From assembly GCF_026274175.1 (NCBI RefSeq), contig NZ_JAPHNL010000277.1, positions 31,165 through 95,164 on the forward strand: a stretch of 64,000 nt of DNA, in the 5' to 3' direction. Under the pieces are notes generated by a model. That model did not search any database. It was not told where the DNA came from and saw only the letters and a list, made by a program, of their open reading frames with translations. Below are positions 26,101-33,471 of the stretch, piece by piece. The position numbers and the translations under genes were made by a program. How positions within the stretch are numbered: the stretch's first letter is position 1; every line of letters begins with the position of its first letter. This DNA comes from Streptomyces beihaiensis (GTDB lineage Bacteria; Actinomycetota; Actinomycetes; Streptomycetales; Streptomycetaceae).

Positions 26101-28072
26101 CGAGGCGGGAGTGCTGCGCCACCTGCCGGCCGCGCGCGCCGCCGCCCAGCTGTTCTGGGCGCACGCCACCACGGACGAGCAGCGCGCGGGGCTGCGGCGG
26201 CGCGCCACGTCGCTCGCCCGGGCCCGCGACACCTACGGACTCGCCCCGGCCGTCGCCGAGTTGGAGGCGGAGATGGCGGCGGCCATCGCGCAGGCACCGG
26301 TGACCGGTGCTGCCGACGAGACGGCGGCGGCGCGCGCCGCCGCGTACCTCTTCGAAGAGCTCACCAGCGGCCCCGAGGGCTTCGTCCTGCCTGAGGCGAC
26401 CCGCACCTTCCTCGACAAGTTCCGCCGCTCCACCGGAAGTTCGGCCTACGACGACGACCTCGCGGCCGTCGGCGACCTCGCCGCACGCCGGCAGCTCGCC
26501 GAGGGCTGGCTCCGCGCCTACGCCGCGTCCGGCGGACAGCAGCCCGACGCCGGTGACCTCGCCGAGGCCGTCGCCGCCGAAGTCTGCCCGGACCTGCCCC
26601 GCTACGGTTCGGCCGCCCGGGTCGAGGCGAGCGTCGGCGACCTGCTCGGCGCCCACCCGCGCATCGGCCGCGACCGCACGATGACCGTACGCATCGACGA
26701 ACTCCTCGCCCGCACCGAGGAGTTCCGCACGCAAGCCGTACCCGCCTTCCGCGCCTACCAGCAGCGCCGCACCGCCCTCATGACCGCGGAGCGCGAGCGG
26801 CTGCGCGTCGACGACCTCAAGCCGCGCGCCATGGCGTCGTTCGTCCGCAGCCGCCTCATCGACGAGGCGTACCTGCCGCTGATCGGCGACAGCCTGGCCC
26901 GCCAGATCGGCACCGCGGGCGAGAACAGGCGCGCCGACACCGGCGGCCTGCTGCTGCTTCTCTCGCCGCCCGGCTACGGCAAGACGACGCTCATGGAGTA
27001 CGTCGCCGAACGCCTCGGTCTGCTCCTGGTCAAGGTCGACGGACCGGCCCTCGGCCACCAGGTCTCCTCCCTCGACCCGGCCCAGGCACCCGACGCGACC
27101 GCCCGCCGCGAACTCGAAAAGATCAACTTCGCGCTCGCCGCGGGCAACAACACCCTCCTCTACCTCGACGACATCCAGCACACCTCGCCCGAACTCCTCC
27201 AGCGGTTCATCCCGCTGTGCGACTCCACCCGCCGCGTCGACGGCGTCGTCGACGGCGCGCCGCGCACCTTCGACCTGCGCGGCAAGCGGTTCGCGGTCTG
27301 CATGGCCGGCAACCCGTACACCGAGTCCGGCGCCCGCTTCCGCATCCCCGACATGCTCGCCAACCGGGCCGACGTGTGGAACCTCGGCGACGTGCTCACC
27401 GGCAAACAGGACGCGTTCGCGCTGAGCTTCGTCGAGAACGCCCTGACCTCGCAGCCCGACCTGGCCCCGCTCGCCGGGCGCGGCCGCGCCGACCTCGACG
27501 TCCTCGTCCGCCTCGCCGCCGACGACCCGACGGCACGCCCCGACGACCTCGAACACCCCTACAGCGGCCAGGAGGTGCAGCGCATCACGGCGGTGCTCCG
27601 GCACCTGCTGGCAGCGCGCGACACCGTACTGGCCGTCAACGGCGCCTACATCGCCTCCGCCGCCCAGGCCGACGCGACCCGCACCGAGCCGCCGTTCATG
27701 CTGCAGGGCTCCTACCGCAACATGAACAAGATCGCCCAGCGGCTGGACCCCGCGATGGACGCCACGGAACGGGCCGCCGTCATCGACGACCACTACCGCG
27801 CAGAGGCGCAGACCCTCACCACGGCCGCCGAGGCCAATCTGCTCAAGCTCGCCGAGCTGCGCGCCACGCTGACCGCCGAGCAGGCCGACCGGTGGGCCGA
27901 GGTGAAAGCGTCCTACGTACGCCACCAGCGGCTCGGCGGCACCGACGACGACCCGGCCGTCCGCGCCGTCGCCGCGCTCGGCCTGCTCGCCGACCGGGCC
28001 GCCGCCATCGAGGCGGCCATCACCCGCGCCGCCGACCCGCGAAGCGCGCTCATGCGGCAGGACAGGACCTAA
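23174..28072 (+). CDS. Giant AAA ATPase with DUF3686-type N-terminal region (annotated in databases as DNA repair ATPase)
   Basis: A 1632-residue protein. Residues 1-60 are helical; about 65-440 form a strand-rich, propeller-like region (ITVxTVGGSL-type strands, LLSYNTIRKEALAPL). About 465-870 are coiled coil. A mixed helical region follows, and an AAA module lies at about 1215-1480. Walker A is SPPGYGKTT (about 1264-1272), Walker B LLYLDDIQH (D1332, D1333), with a sensor-like CMAGNPYTESG. From memory this matches DUF3686 ATPases, which have no proven function. Position next to a flotillin suggests a membrane-remodelling or quality-control motor rather than DNA repair. Its stop codon overlaps that of the convergent RCK gene by 4 bases. 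Confidence 0.8.
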   Translation: MATGRREDATGTYELLRDRLARQAADLARGAEELNARRIEEFASTRLELAGTDRLRTERPSTPRDLAAVGGHLLLGHDTARTDGAPRTAVGDVLALYDRDLNPLPDDAVPGLLDDPAFVHEFTALHRYYQAARLLRLRLVDGKLLAVFQTGDKTTDIRVLRWALTADGGVRFLDARGDRDDVLPPAHDVTWHTTGREDHVLGRHPHVAVDGEIYVSTVGGSLTVKTENDTETGDGIHSEPVDEPLQSLADADIAYARVGSLLLLRVRPYKESADRHLVYHTLTHDVVRLDGIGRACRVLPDEQGVVFPGGYCLSEGGHKTFDIDTAGLAHEQTVRSPNGEDVLYVFHDRTEGRDLLLSYNTIRKEALAPLGCQGHALLDDGTLVVLRTDAGAEPARVHPVQRYDSPYVTDTYAAAQPVGEGALARIGNADLVRGVADCLSLARAATTATPTSEGYAALLAGCVRAADSHPWLADAEAGALDGPLSALRATAEQIVAEFETVRELTEQAARTLEEAAARITAVVRRLRGEVPRDAGQWVAGLTELRRAQGHLLTLKDLRYVDVERVEELAARAEDDLAHFGQRAVAFLARDDAFAQQRQRVTELADLCEQAETAAGADKIAAQLDELADELRTVTDVVGALDIADVTVRTAILEHIADVLGAVNRVRAGLDARRRELTDHEGRAEFAAQTALLGQAVAGALAAADTPDACDDHLARLLVQVENLQSRFGEFDDFLAHLDAQRTEIHETLAARKQTLLDARARRTEQLATSAARVLDTLARRARALPDADAVAVFFTSDPMAAKVRSVADELRSLGDEVRADDLAAKLTATRQEAARALRDRADLYDASGTTVRLGAHRFAVNTQPFDLTLVPAADGEGLAFALTGTDYRAPVTDPAFADTRPYWNQHLPSESPHVYRAEHLAARLLAEHGATALAAADDLAGLVRQAAQDSYDEGYERGVHDHDATAILATLLRLHAEAGVLRHLPAARAAAQLFWAHATTDEQRAGLRRRATSLARARDTYGLAPAVAELEAEMAAAIAQAPVTGAADETAAARAAAYLFEELTSGPEGFVLPEATRTFLDKFRRSTGSSAYDDDLAAVGDLAARRQLAEGWLRAYAASGGQQPDAGDLAEAVAAEVCPDLPRYGSAARVEASVGDLLGAHPRIGRDRTMTVRIDELLARTEEFRTQAVPAFRAYQQRRTALMTAERERLRVDDLKPRAMASFVRSRLIDEAYLPLIGDSLARQIGTAGENRRADTGGLLLLLSPPGYGKTTLMEYVAERLGLLLVKVDGPALGHQVSSLDPAQAPDATARRELEKINFALAAGNNTLLYLDDIQHTSPELLQRFIPLCDSTRRVDGVVDGAPRTFDLRGKRFAVCMAGNPYTESGARFRIPDMLANRADVWNLGDVLTGKQDAFALSFVENALTSQPDLAPLAGRGRADLDVLVRLAADDPTARPDDLEHPYSGQEVQRITAVLRHLLAARDTVLAVNGAYIASAAQADATRTEPPFMLQGSYRNMNKIAQRLDPAMDATERAAVIDDHYRAEAQTLTTAAEANLLKLAELRATLTAEQADRWAEVKASYVRHQRLGGTDDDPAVRAVAALGLLADRAAAIEAAITRAADPRSALMRQDRT

Positions 28073-30072
28073 CCGCGCTGCCGCGTCGGCTCCCCGGCCG
28101 GGCGGCTGAGCAGCTCGGCCAGGCCCTGCCGGGTCGTGGCCACCACCACCCGGTCGACGGGGCGCAGCACATACCCGGGGTGCAGGTTCCACACCAGGCC
28201 GGCGGGCTGCTCGGGATCCTCGTCGCCACGGCCGTTCGACAGCGACAGGTCGGGCCGGCGCTCGGCCGGGGCCGTGGAGTCGAGGGCGAGCACCCGCCAG
28301 GCGCCCGGCCGGAACGACTCGGCGACCGTGCGTCCCTCCAGCTGCGGGTGACCGGCCACGTCCAGCGCCGCGAACAGCAGCACCTTGCGCTCGATCGGCA
28401 CCGCGCCCAGGATCTGACGTCCCATCATCGCCCCGGCGAACGCGGGCGCGGCCAGCGTCGACACGCTGCGGCTTCGGGTCAGCGCTCCCGGATGGGCGGC
28501 CCGCAGCGTCCGGTACACCGCGGCGGCGAACGCGTCGTCGTACAGCCGCAGCGCCACCCGCACGTGCGGCTTGACGGTGCGCGCGGCGAGCGCCGCCTCC
28601 AGATTGGTGGTGTCGTGGCTGGTGAGCGCGAGCAGTGCGTGCGCCCGGTGGATCTTGGCCGCCTCCAGGACGCCCTCGTCGGTGACGTCGCCGAGCACCA
28701 CGGGCACGCGCAGCTGACGGGCGAGCGGTATGCCGCGTGCCTCCGGGTCCTCCTCCACGCACACCACGGGAATGTCGAGTTCGGCCAGTTGCGCGAGCAC
28801 CCTGGTGCCGACCTTCCCGAGCCCGAGCAGCACGACGTGACCGGAGAGCCCACGCGGCGGCCGCCGCAGCGTGGACGCGCTGCGAAACGTGCCGAGGGCC
28901 TCCAGAACGGCGGCGAGCAGCACGGGAAGGAGCAGCAGACCGGCGAACCCGGACAGGAGCTGGAGCACCTTGCGGGCGACCGGCTCGCCGATCGCCGGGT
29001 CGTCGATGGCGAACAGGTCGAGCAGCGTGAGATACCCGGCGTGCACGGGGGACAGCCCGGGATCGGTCAGCCAGGACGCCACCGCGAGACCGAAGACGCA
29101 GACGGTCAGACCGAACAGGCTCCAGCGCAGCTGCCGCGAGAACAGTGAACCGAGCGGCAGCCGGCCGCCCGCGAGCAGCCGTCGCCGCGGCCGCGCGGGC
29201 ACGGCGTGCGTGATGTCCTCCAGGACCATGGTGCCGCGCCCCGTCGCCGCGGCCACCGTCCGGTCGTCGGGCAGCAGTTGGGGCCCCTCCTGCCCAGTGG
29301 CCTCCGAACCGTCCTCGCCCGCCGGGTCGCTGCTCGTCGCCGACAGCAGGGCGAGCGTGCACAGCCCCGGATCGGTGAGCCGGTCACGCCCCGGAGGTGT
29401 CCGTTCGACGGCCCGCAGCAGCAGTCCGTCCGCCCGCACCACCTTGCTGGTGCCGGTGAGCGCGGCGGCGGCCAGGGCGGGCGCCGCCGTGTCCGCGTCG
29501 GAGAGCACCGTGGTCGACGTGTCGAGCGTCTCGGCGTCGAGTCCGGGCGAGGCGAGCGCCGCCGCCTGGTCGAGCAGATCCGCCAGATGCTGGCCCAGCT
29601 TGCGGTCGTAGAGCCGGATGACCAGCCGCAGGCGCGGGTTGAGACGGCGGGCGGCGAGGGCGGCACGGATGTTGGTCTGGTCGTCGTCGTGCACCAGCGC
29701 CAGCGCGTCCGCGCGCTCCACGCCCGCCTCCGTCAGCGCCTCCTCGTCCAGTTCCGGGGCCTCGATCACGCGCGGCGTCGCGAGGCCCGCCAAGGACCCG
29801 GTGTCGCCACTGGGGTTGGGGGCCGCCGCACGGTTCACCACGGCCTGCACGCGGCCGAGCAGCGTCGCGGCCAGCGTCGTCTCACTCGCGGCGACGCGCA
29901 GCCCGGACGGCGGGCGGGCCTGCGGCACGAGAAGCGTCACGCGCGTGCGGTAGACCTCGCGCAGCTCCACCGCGAGACGTTCGGCGAGCGCGTCGTCCCC
30001 GCAGACGATCATCTCGCGGGTGCGGTCGGCCTGTTGAGACTGAGAGGGAAACGAAACCACAAGGACAAGCAT
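28069..30072 (-). CDS. Membrane protein with two RCK/TrkA-N domains flanking a membrane segment (CASTOR/POLLUX-like)
   Basis: A 667-residue protein. An N-terminal Rossmann/RCK domain (about residues 20-260, MIVCGDDALAERLAVEL) precedes two or three membrane helices (about 320-405), followed by a second NAD-binding RCK domain (about 418-660, VVLLGLGKVGTRVLAQL and GDVTDEGVLEAAKIHRAHALLAL). This order resembles the CASTOR/POLLUX ion-channel family. Between the helices the re-entrant region reads LTLLDLFAIDDPAIGEP, without the TVGYG filter of potassium channels. It may conduct another ion or act as a nucleotide sensor. The start at 30072 has a weak ribosome site; ATG 30012 is an alternative. Convergent with the AAA ATPase gene, overlapping its stop. 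Confidence 0.8.
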   Translation of the reverse strand: MLVLVVSFPSQSQQADRTREMIVCGDDALAERLAVELREVYRTRVTLLVPQARPPSGLRVAASETTLAATLLGRVQAVVNRAAAPNPSGDTGSLAGLATPRVIEAPELDEEALTEAGVERADALALVHDDDQTNIRAALAARRLNPRLRLVIRLYDRKLGQHLADLLDQAAALASPGLDAETLDTSTTVLSDADTAAPALAAAALTGTSKVVRADGLLLRAVERTPPGRDRLTDPGLCTLALLSATSSDPAGEDGSEATGQEGPQLLPDDRTVAAATGRGTMVLEDITHAVPARPRRRLLAGGRLPLGSLFSRQLRWSLFGLTVCVFGLAVASWLTDPGLSPVHAGYLTLLDLFAIDDPAIGEPVARKVLQLLSGFAGLLLLPVLLAAVLEALGTFRSASTLRRPPRGLSGHVVLLGLGKVGTRVLAQLAELDIPVVCVEEDPEARGIPLARQLRVPVVLGDVTDEGVLEAAKIHRAHALLALTSHDTTNLEAALAARTVKPHVRVALRLYDDAFAAAVYRTLRAAHPGALTRSRSVSTLAAPAFAGAMMGRQILGAVPIERKVLLFAALDVAGHPQLEGRTVAESFRPGAWRVLALDSTAPAERRPDLSLSNGRGDEDPEQPAGLVWNLHPGYVLRPVDRVVVATTRQGLAELLSRPAGEPTRQRG

Positions 30073-30521
30073 GCCGTGCGCCGCCCCGCCGGTCCCGCGG
30101 TCGTGGATCTTCGCGGTGTCGTTTTCGCGCGCCGCTGAGCCGACCGCGCGTCACCGCGGCATCAAAGACGCGACAAGACTGCCGGATTCCGGCAGTGCGC
30201 GCGCACCCGCCGCTCCCTGATGATGGAACGGCACCACGGGGGAGCGGGGGAGGGGCCTCACCGCCGGGTCTCCACACGGAGACCCGGCGAAGGGGCCGAA
30301 CATCCTGGTGCGCCAACCCCGAATCCCGGCCCCTCGCGAGCGACACGGACCACCGCCGACCCCGGACCGGACGGCCCCGCGACCCGTTCCCGCTGCCGGG
30401 CCCCGGCAGCCGAACCCCGACCCGCCCGCCGCCGTCCGCCCCACGTGCGATAGAAAGACGCCAGGAATCCGTCAGACGTCAGGGAGCCGGCAGGGGGCCG
30501 GGCAGGAGCACGGGGGTCGCG
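30073..30521. other. 449-bp intergenic region between RCK gene and PucR gene
   Basis: It holds the divergent control region for the RCK gene (minus) and PucR gene (plus). The notable content is copy 2 of the shared promoter-operator element. The 320 bases after it have no supported gene; if the element drives the PucR gene the leader is unusually long. Confidence 0.6.
30158..30200. promoter_or_regulatory. Shared promoter-operator element, copy 2 (RCK/PucR intergenic)
   Basis: GGCATCAA (30158-30165), 14 bases, then TGCCGGA-TTC-CGGCA-GTGCGC. The core is a perfect palindrome ACTGCCGGA (30178-30186), T, TCCGGCAGT (30188-30196). From ATTGCCGG or ACTGCCGG to TGCGC it matches copy 1 at 18 of 23 positions with the same distance to GGCATCAA. 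It is 86 bases upstream of the RCK start and far (322 bases) from the PucR start. Confidence 0.7.
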
Positions 30522-31586
30522 ATGAGCGGGCGGGAACAGGCGATGGCCGAGGAGTACGTGGCCGGATACGCGGGACTGCTCACCGACGCCTGCGCGACCG
30601 GACGCCGTCTGACCCGCGACGAACTCGACTCGCGCCGCGCCCTCGGCGAACGGGCCGCCGAGTCCGGGCTCGGCCTGCGCGCCCTCGTCGGCGCGCACCT
30701 CGCCGAGACCCGCGCCCACTGGCCGACCGCCGCCACCTCGCCCACCAGCGTCCTCGCCGCGGTCGAACAGGCCATAGACGCCTTCGCCGAGGGATACGAA
30801 CGGGCACAGCGGCTCGCCGTGCGGCAGGAGGAGGCGGCCCGCCGCGAGTTCATCGACGACCTGCTCTACGGCCGCAGCGACCTGGGCCGCCTCGTCGAGC
30901 GCGCCGAGCGGTTCGGCCTGCGCCTGTCCCACGAGCACGCCGTCGCGGTCGCCGAGGGAGCGCGCGCGTACGAGGAGGGCGACCCGGCGCCGCGCAGCGT
31001 CGAGCGCGCGATGATCACCCGGTTCGGCGACCGCAGCATCCTGCTCACCACCAAGGACGGGCGTCTCGTCTGCGTGGCCCCCGGCGACCAGGACGAGGTC
31101 CTCGCCTTCTTCGCCAAGCACGCCTACGCCGCCACCGACGGCGGCCACGTGGCCATCGGCCGCGCCCAGCAGGGCCCCGGCGGCGTCGTCCAGTCCTACG
31201 AGGAGGCGCTGAGCACCCTCGAACTCGCCGAGCGGCTCGAACTGGACGAACCGGTGCTGCGCGCCGCCGACCTGCTCGTCTATCCCGTGCTCACCCGCGA
31301 CCGGCAGGCCATGGCCGACCTGGTGCGCACCACGCTCGGGCCGCTGCAGCGCGCCCGCGGCGGCGCCGAGCCGCTCATCGACACGCTCTCCGCCTACTTC
31401 GACTCGGGCTGCGTCGCCGCGGAGGCCGCCCGCCGCCTCGCGCTGAGCGTGCGCGCGATGACGTACCGCCTGGAACGCATCCACAAGCTGACCGGCGCCG
31501 ACCCGTCCGACCCGATCCACCGCTACACCCTGCAGACCGCCGTGATCGGCGCCCGCCTCCTGGACTGGCCCAACCGCCAGCTGTGA
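30522..31586 (+). CDS. PucR/CdaR-type transcriptional regulator
   Basis: A 354-residue regulator. The N-terminal helical region (about 15-110, DACATGRRLTRDELDSRRALGE) resembles the RsbRD-like sensor found before PucR domains. A GGDEF-like middle domain (about 140-240) follows, and a C-terminal PucR helix-turn-helix (about 285-345) reads YFDSGCVAAEAARRLALSVR and MTYRLERIHKLTG. ATG 30522 has GGGGG 5 bases upstream. Ligands of this class vary. Because an operator-like element is shared between its upstream region and the flotillin operon, it is the best candidate regulator of the island. Confidence 0.85.
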   Translation: MSGREQAMAEEYVAGYAGLLTDACATGRRLTRDELDSRRALGERAAESGLGLRALVGAHLAETRAHWPTAATSPTSVLAAVEQAIDAFAEGYERAQRLAVRQEEAARREFIDDLLYGRSDLGRLVERAERFGLRLSHEHAVAVAEGARAYEEGDPAPRSVERAMITRFGDRSILLTTKDGRLVCVAPGDQDEVLAFFAKHAYAATDGGHVAIGRAQQGPGGVVQSYEEALSTLELAERLELDEPVLRAADLLVYPVLTRDRQAMADLVRTTLGPLQRARGGAEPLIDTLSAYFDSGCVAAEAARRLALSVRAMTYRLERIHKLTGADPSDPIHRYTLQTAVIGARLLDWPNRQL

Positions 31587-31619
31587 CGGGCGCCTCAGCA
31601 GGCACCGCGGGAGCGGGCC

Positions 31620-32384
31620 CTAAGGACGGACCACGGTCAGCAGATCCACCAGGTACGCCTCCTCCACCCGCCCGTCGGGGAAGAGCCCGGCGAGCAGCGC
31701 ACGCTCCGCGTCGCGAAAGGCCCGCACGCGGCCGGGGTCGTCGAGCACCAGGAACACGGAGTGGCTGGTGATGTTGTCCAGGTGGGTGTCGATGTCGACG
31801 CTCCGGCTCCAGGGCAGCAGCCTCCGGTCGGCCGACAGGCCCTCCAGGCCGGCGAGGCGCAGGGCGCGCACGGCGTCGGGGTGCGGGCGGTCCTCGGGTT
31901 CGATCCCGCAGAGATCGGCGATGCGCTCGTCCTGTTCGAGCAGCCACGGCACGTTCGGCGCGCCCGTGTTCCACCACAGCGCGAGCACCCCGCCCGGCCG
32001 CAGCACCCGCAGCGCCTCGGGCACCGCGCGGGCGGTGTCCGTCCAGTGCCAGGACTGGGCGTACGTGATGAGGTCGGCGCTGCCGGTGGCGAGCGGCAGC
32101 GCGTTGCCGTCGCCGCGCACCAGCGGCACGCCGGGCAGTGTCCTGCGGAACTCGGCGGCCATGCCGTCACCGGGCTCCACGGCGAGCACGTCGGCGCCGC
32201 GCCCGCGCAGCAGGGTGCTGGCGATCCCGGTCCCGGCACCGACGTCGACGGCCCGCAGCCCCGCGAGCGTGCGCCCGCACGCCTCCTCGACCGCATCGAG
32301 GACGGACGCCGGGTAGGAGGGCCGGCCGGCGGCGTACCGGGCGGCCGCCCGGTCGAAGGAGCGGGCGCGGGACGTCGTCGTCAT
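31620..32384 (-). CDS. Class I SAM-dependent methyltransferase
   Basis: A 254-residue enzyme with the methyltransferase fold. Motif I VDVGAGTGIASTLLR (about residues 45-59), an acidic residue after beta-2 in VLAVEPGDGM, and SWHWTDTARAVPEALRVLRPGG mark it as the Methyltransf_11/25 type. Another gene at 40657 encodes a relative with the same SWHW motif. ATG 32384 gives the usual length. The substrate is unknown. Confidence 0.85.
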   Translation of the reverse strand: MTTTSRARSFDRAAARYAAGRPSYPASVLDAVEEACGRTLAGLRAVDVGAGTGIASTLLRGRGADVLAVEPGDGMAAEFRRTLPGVPLVRGDGNALPLATGSADLITYAQSWHWTDTARAVPEALRVLRPGGVLALWWNTGAPNVPWLLEQDERIADLCGIEPEDRPHPDAVRALRLAGLEGLSADRRLLPWSRSVDIDTHLDNITSHSVFLVLDDPGRVRAFRDAERALLAGLFPDGRVEEAYLVDLLTVVRP

Positions 32385-32458
32385 CGGCCCATCATGGACC
32401 GCCGACACGGTGCCCGGCGGGGGCTTTTCCGAAATGCTGGGGCACGGCCCCCGGCGGG

Positions 32459-33010
32459 TCAGCCCGGCAGGCCGTCGCCCAACGGCAGCCGCATCAGCGT
32501 GAGATCGAGCCAGCGGCCGAACTTCGTGCCGACCTCGCGCACCGTGCCCGCCACCTCGAAGCCGTGCCGCTCGTGGAGCCGGACCGACGCGGTGTTGCCG
32601 GACTCGATGCCCGCGACCATGACATGCAGCCCCGCCTCCCGTGCGGACGCCACGAGGGCGCCGAGCAGCGCGGAGCCGATGCCCCGGCCGTGATGGCCGT
32701 CGGCGACGTAGACCGAGTTCTCGACCGTGTGCCGGAAACCCGAGTACGACTTCCACGGACCGTAGACGCCGAAGCCGACGATCTCGCCGTCGTGGTCGGC
32801 CACGTAGGCGGATCCGCGCGCCAGATGCCCGGCGAGCCAGGCCGCGCCCTCGGCGGGGGAGTGCGGGGTGTCGGTCCACAGGGCGGTGCCGTGCTCGACG
32901 GCGTGGTTGCGGATGGCGAGGACACCGCCGAGATCGTCGGAGAGGGCCGGGCGCACCGCCACCGCCACCGCCCGCCGACCGGCTCGCGGGGTCTCGTGCG
33001 GGGAACCCAT
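32459..33010 (-). CDS. GNAT N-acetyltransferase related to phosphinothricin acetyltransferase
   Basis: A 183-residue acetyl-CoA-dependent acetyltransferase. It follows the PAT pattern: VRPALSDDLGGVLAIRNHAV, VGFGVYGPWKSYSGFRHTVENSVYV, the acetyl-CoA loop HHGRGIGSALLGALV, and SVRLHERHGFEVAGTVREVGTKFGRWLDL. Known relatives acetylate phosphinothricin or methionine sulfoximine; whether this one does cannot be told. It starts 2 bases after the DUF5997 gene stop, so the two are co-transcribed. Confidence 0.87.
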   Translation of the reverse strand: MGSPHETPRAGRRAVAVAVRPALSDDLGGVLAIRNHAVEHGTALWTDTPHSPAEGAAWLAGHLARGSAYVADHDGEIVGFGVYGPWKSYSGFRHTVENSVYVADGHHGRGIGSALLGALVASAREAGLHVMVAGIESGNTASVRLHERHGFEVAGTVREVGTKFGRWLDLTLMRLPLGDGLPG

Positions 33011-33011
33011 G

Positions 33012-33413
33012 TCAGTCGTGCCGGGCGCGGCGGTCGGCCTCTTCGGCGTGCTTCTTCTTGATCCGGACGCTTTCCTTGCGGACCTCGGCCTGCGTGGCCC
33101 GCTCCTTTCGCAGCCAGCCCGGGTTCTCGTCCTTGAGCGCCTCGATCTGCTCCGTGGTCAGCGCCTCGGTGACACCGCCGCGGGCCAGACCCGCGATGGA
33201 GACGCCCAGCTTCGCCGCGACGACCGGCCGCGGGTGCGGGCCGCTCGCCCGCAGGTCGCGCAGCCACTGCGGCGGGTCGGCCTGCAGGGCGTTCAGCTCG
33301 GCGCGCGAGACGACGCCCTCCTGGAACTCGGCGGGGGTGGCCTCGAGGTACACACCCAGCTTCTTCGCCGCGGTCGCGGGCTTCATGGTCTGGGTGGTCT
33401 GGTGCGACTTCAT
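33012..33413 (-). CDS. DUF5997 family protein
   Basis: A 133-residue, probably cytosolic actinobacterial protein with no known function. ATG 33413 gives the family N terminus MKSHQTTQTMKPATAAKKLG; other conserved parts are HPRPVVAAKLGVSIAGLARGG and ALTTEQIEAL. The C terminus is highly charged. It is divergent from a LysR-type ligand-binding gene 58 bases away, an arrangement I recall as recurrent in actinobacteria, and lies in one unit with the acetyltransferase gene. Confidence 0.8.
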   Translation of the reverse strand: MKSHQTTQTMKPATAAKKLGVYLEATPAEFQEGVVSRAELNALQADPPQWLRDLRASGPHPRPVVAAKLGVSIAGLARGGVTEALTTEQIEALKDENPGWLRKERATQAEVRKESVRIKKKHAEEADRRARHD

Positions 33414-33471
33414 GAGGTCAAGGGTATCCAGCGTGGCGGGCGGCCCCGACCGCGGCGGGTAGCCTTGCGGG

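Noticed and set aside
25346-29362. Very long minus-strand reading frame (1338 codons) opposite the AAA ATPase and RCK genes
   Set aside because: It is antisense to the AAA gene, which has clear Walker motifs, and its translation is compositionally biased without any domain. High-GC genes commonly leave such open shadow frames.
32459-33010. Herbicide (phosphinothricin) resistance gene as part of a biosynthetic cluster
   Set aside because: Only the acetyltransferase fold is present; no biosynthetic genes for a phosphinate antibiotic are nearby.
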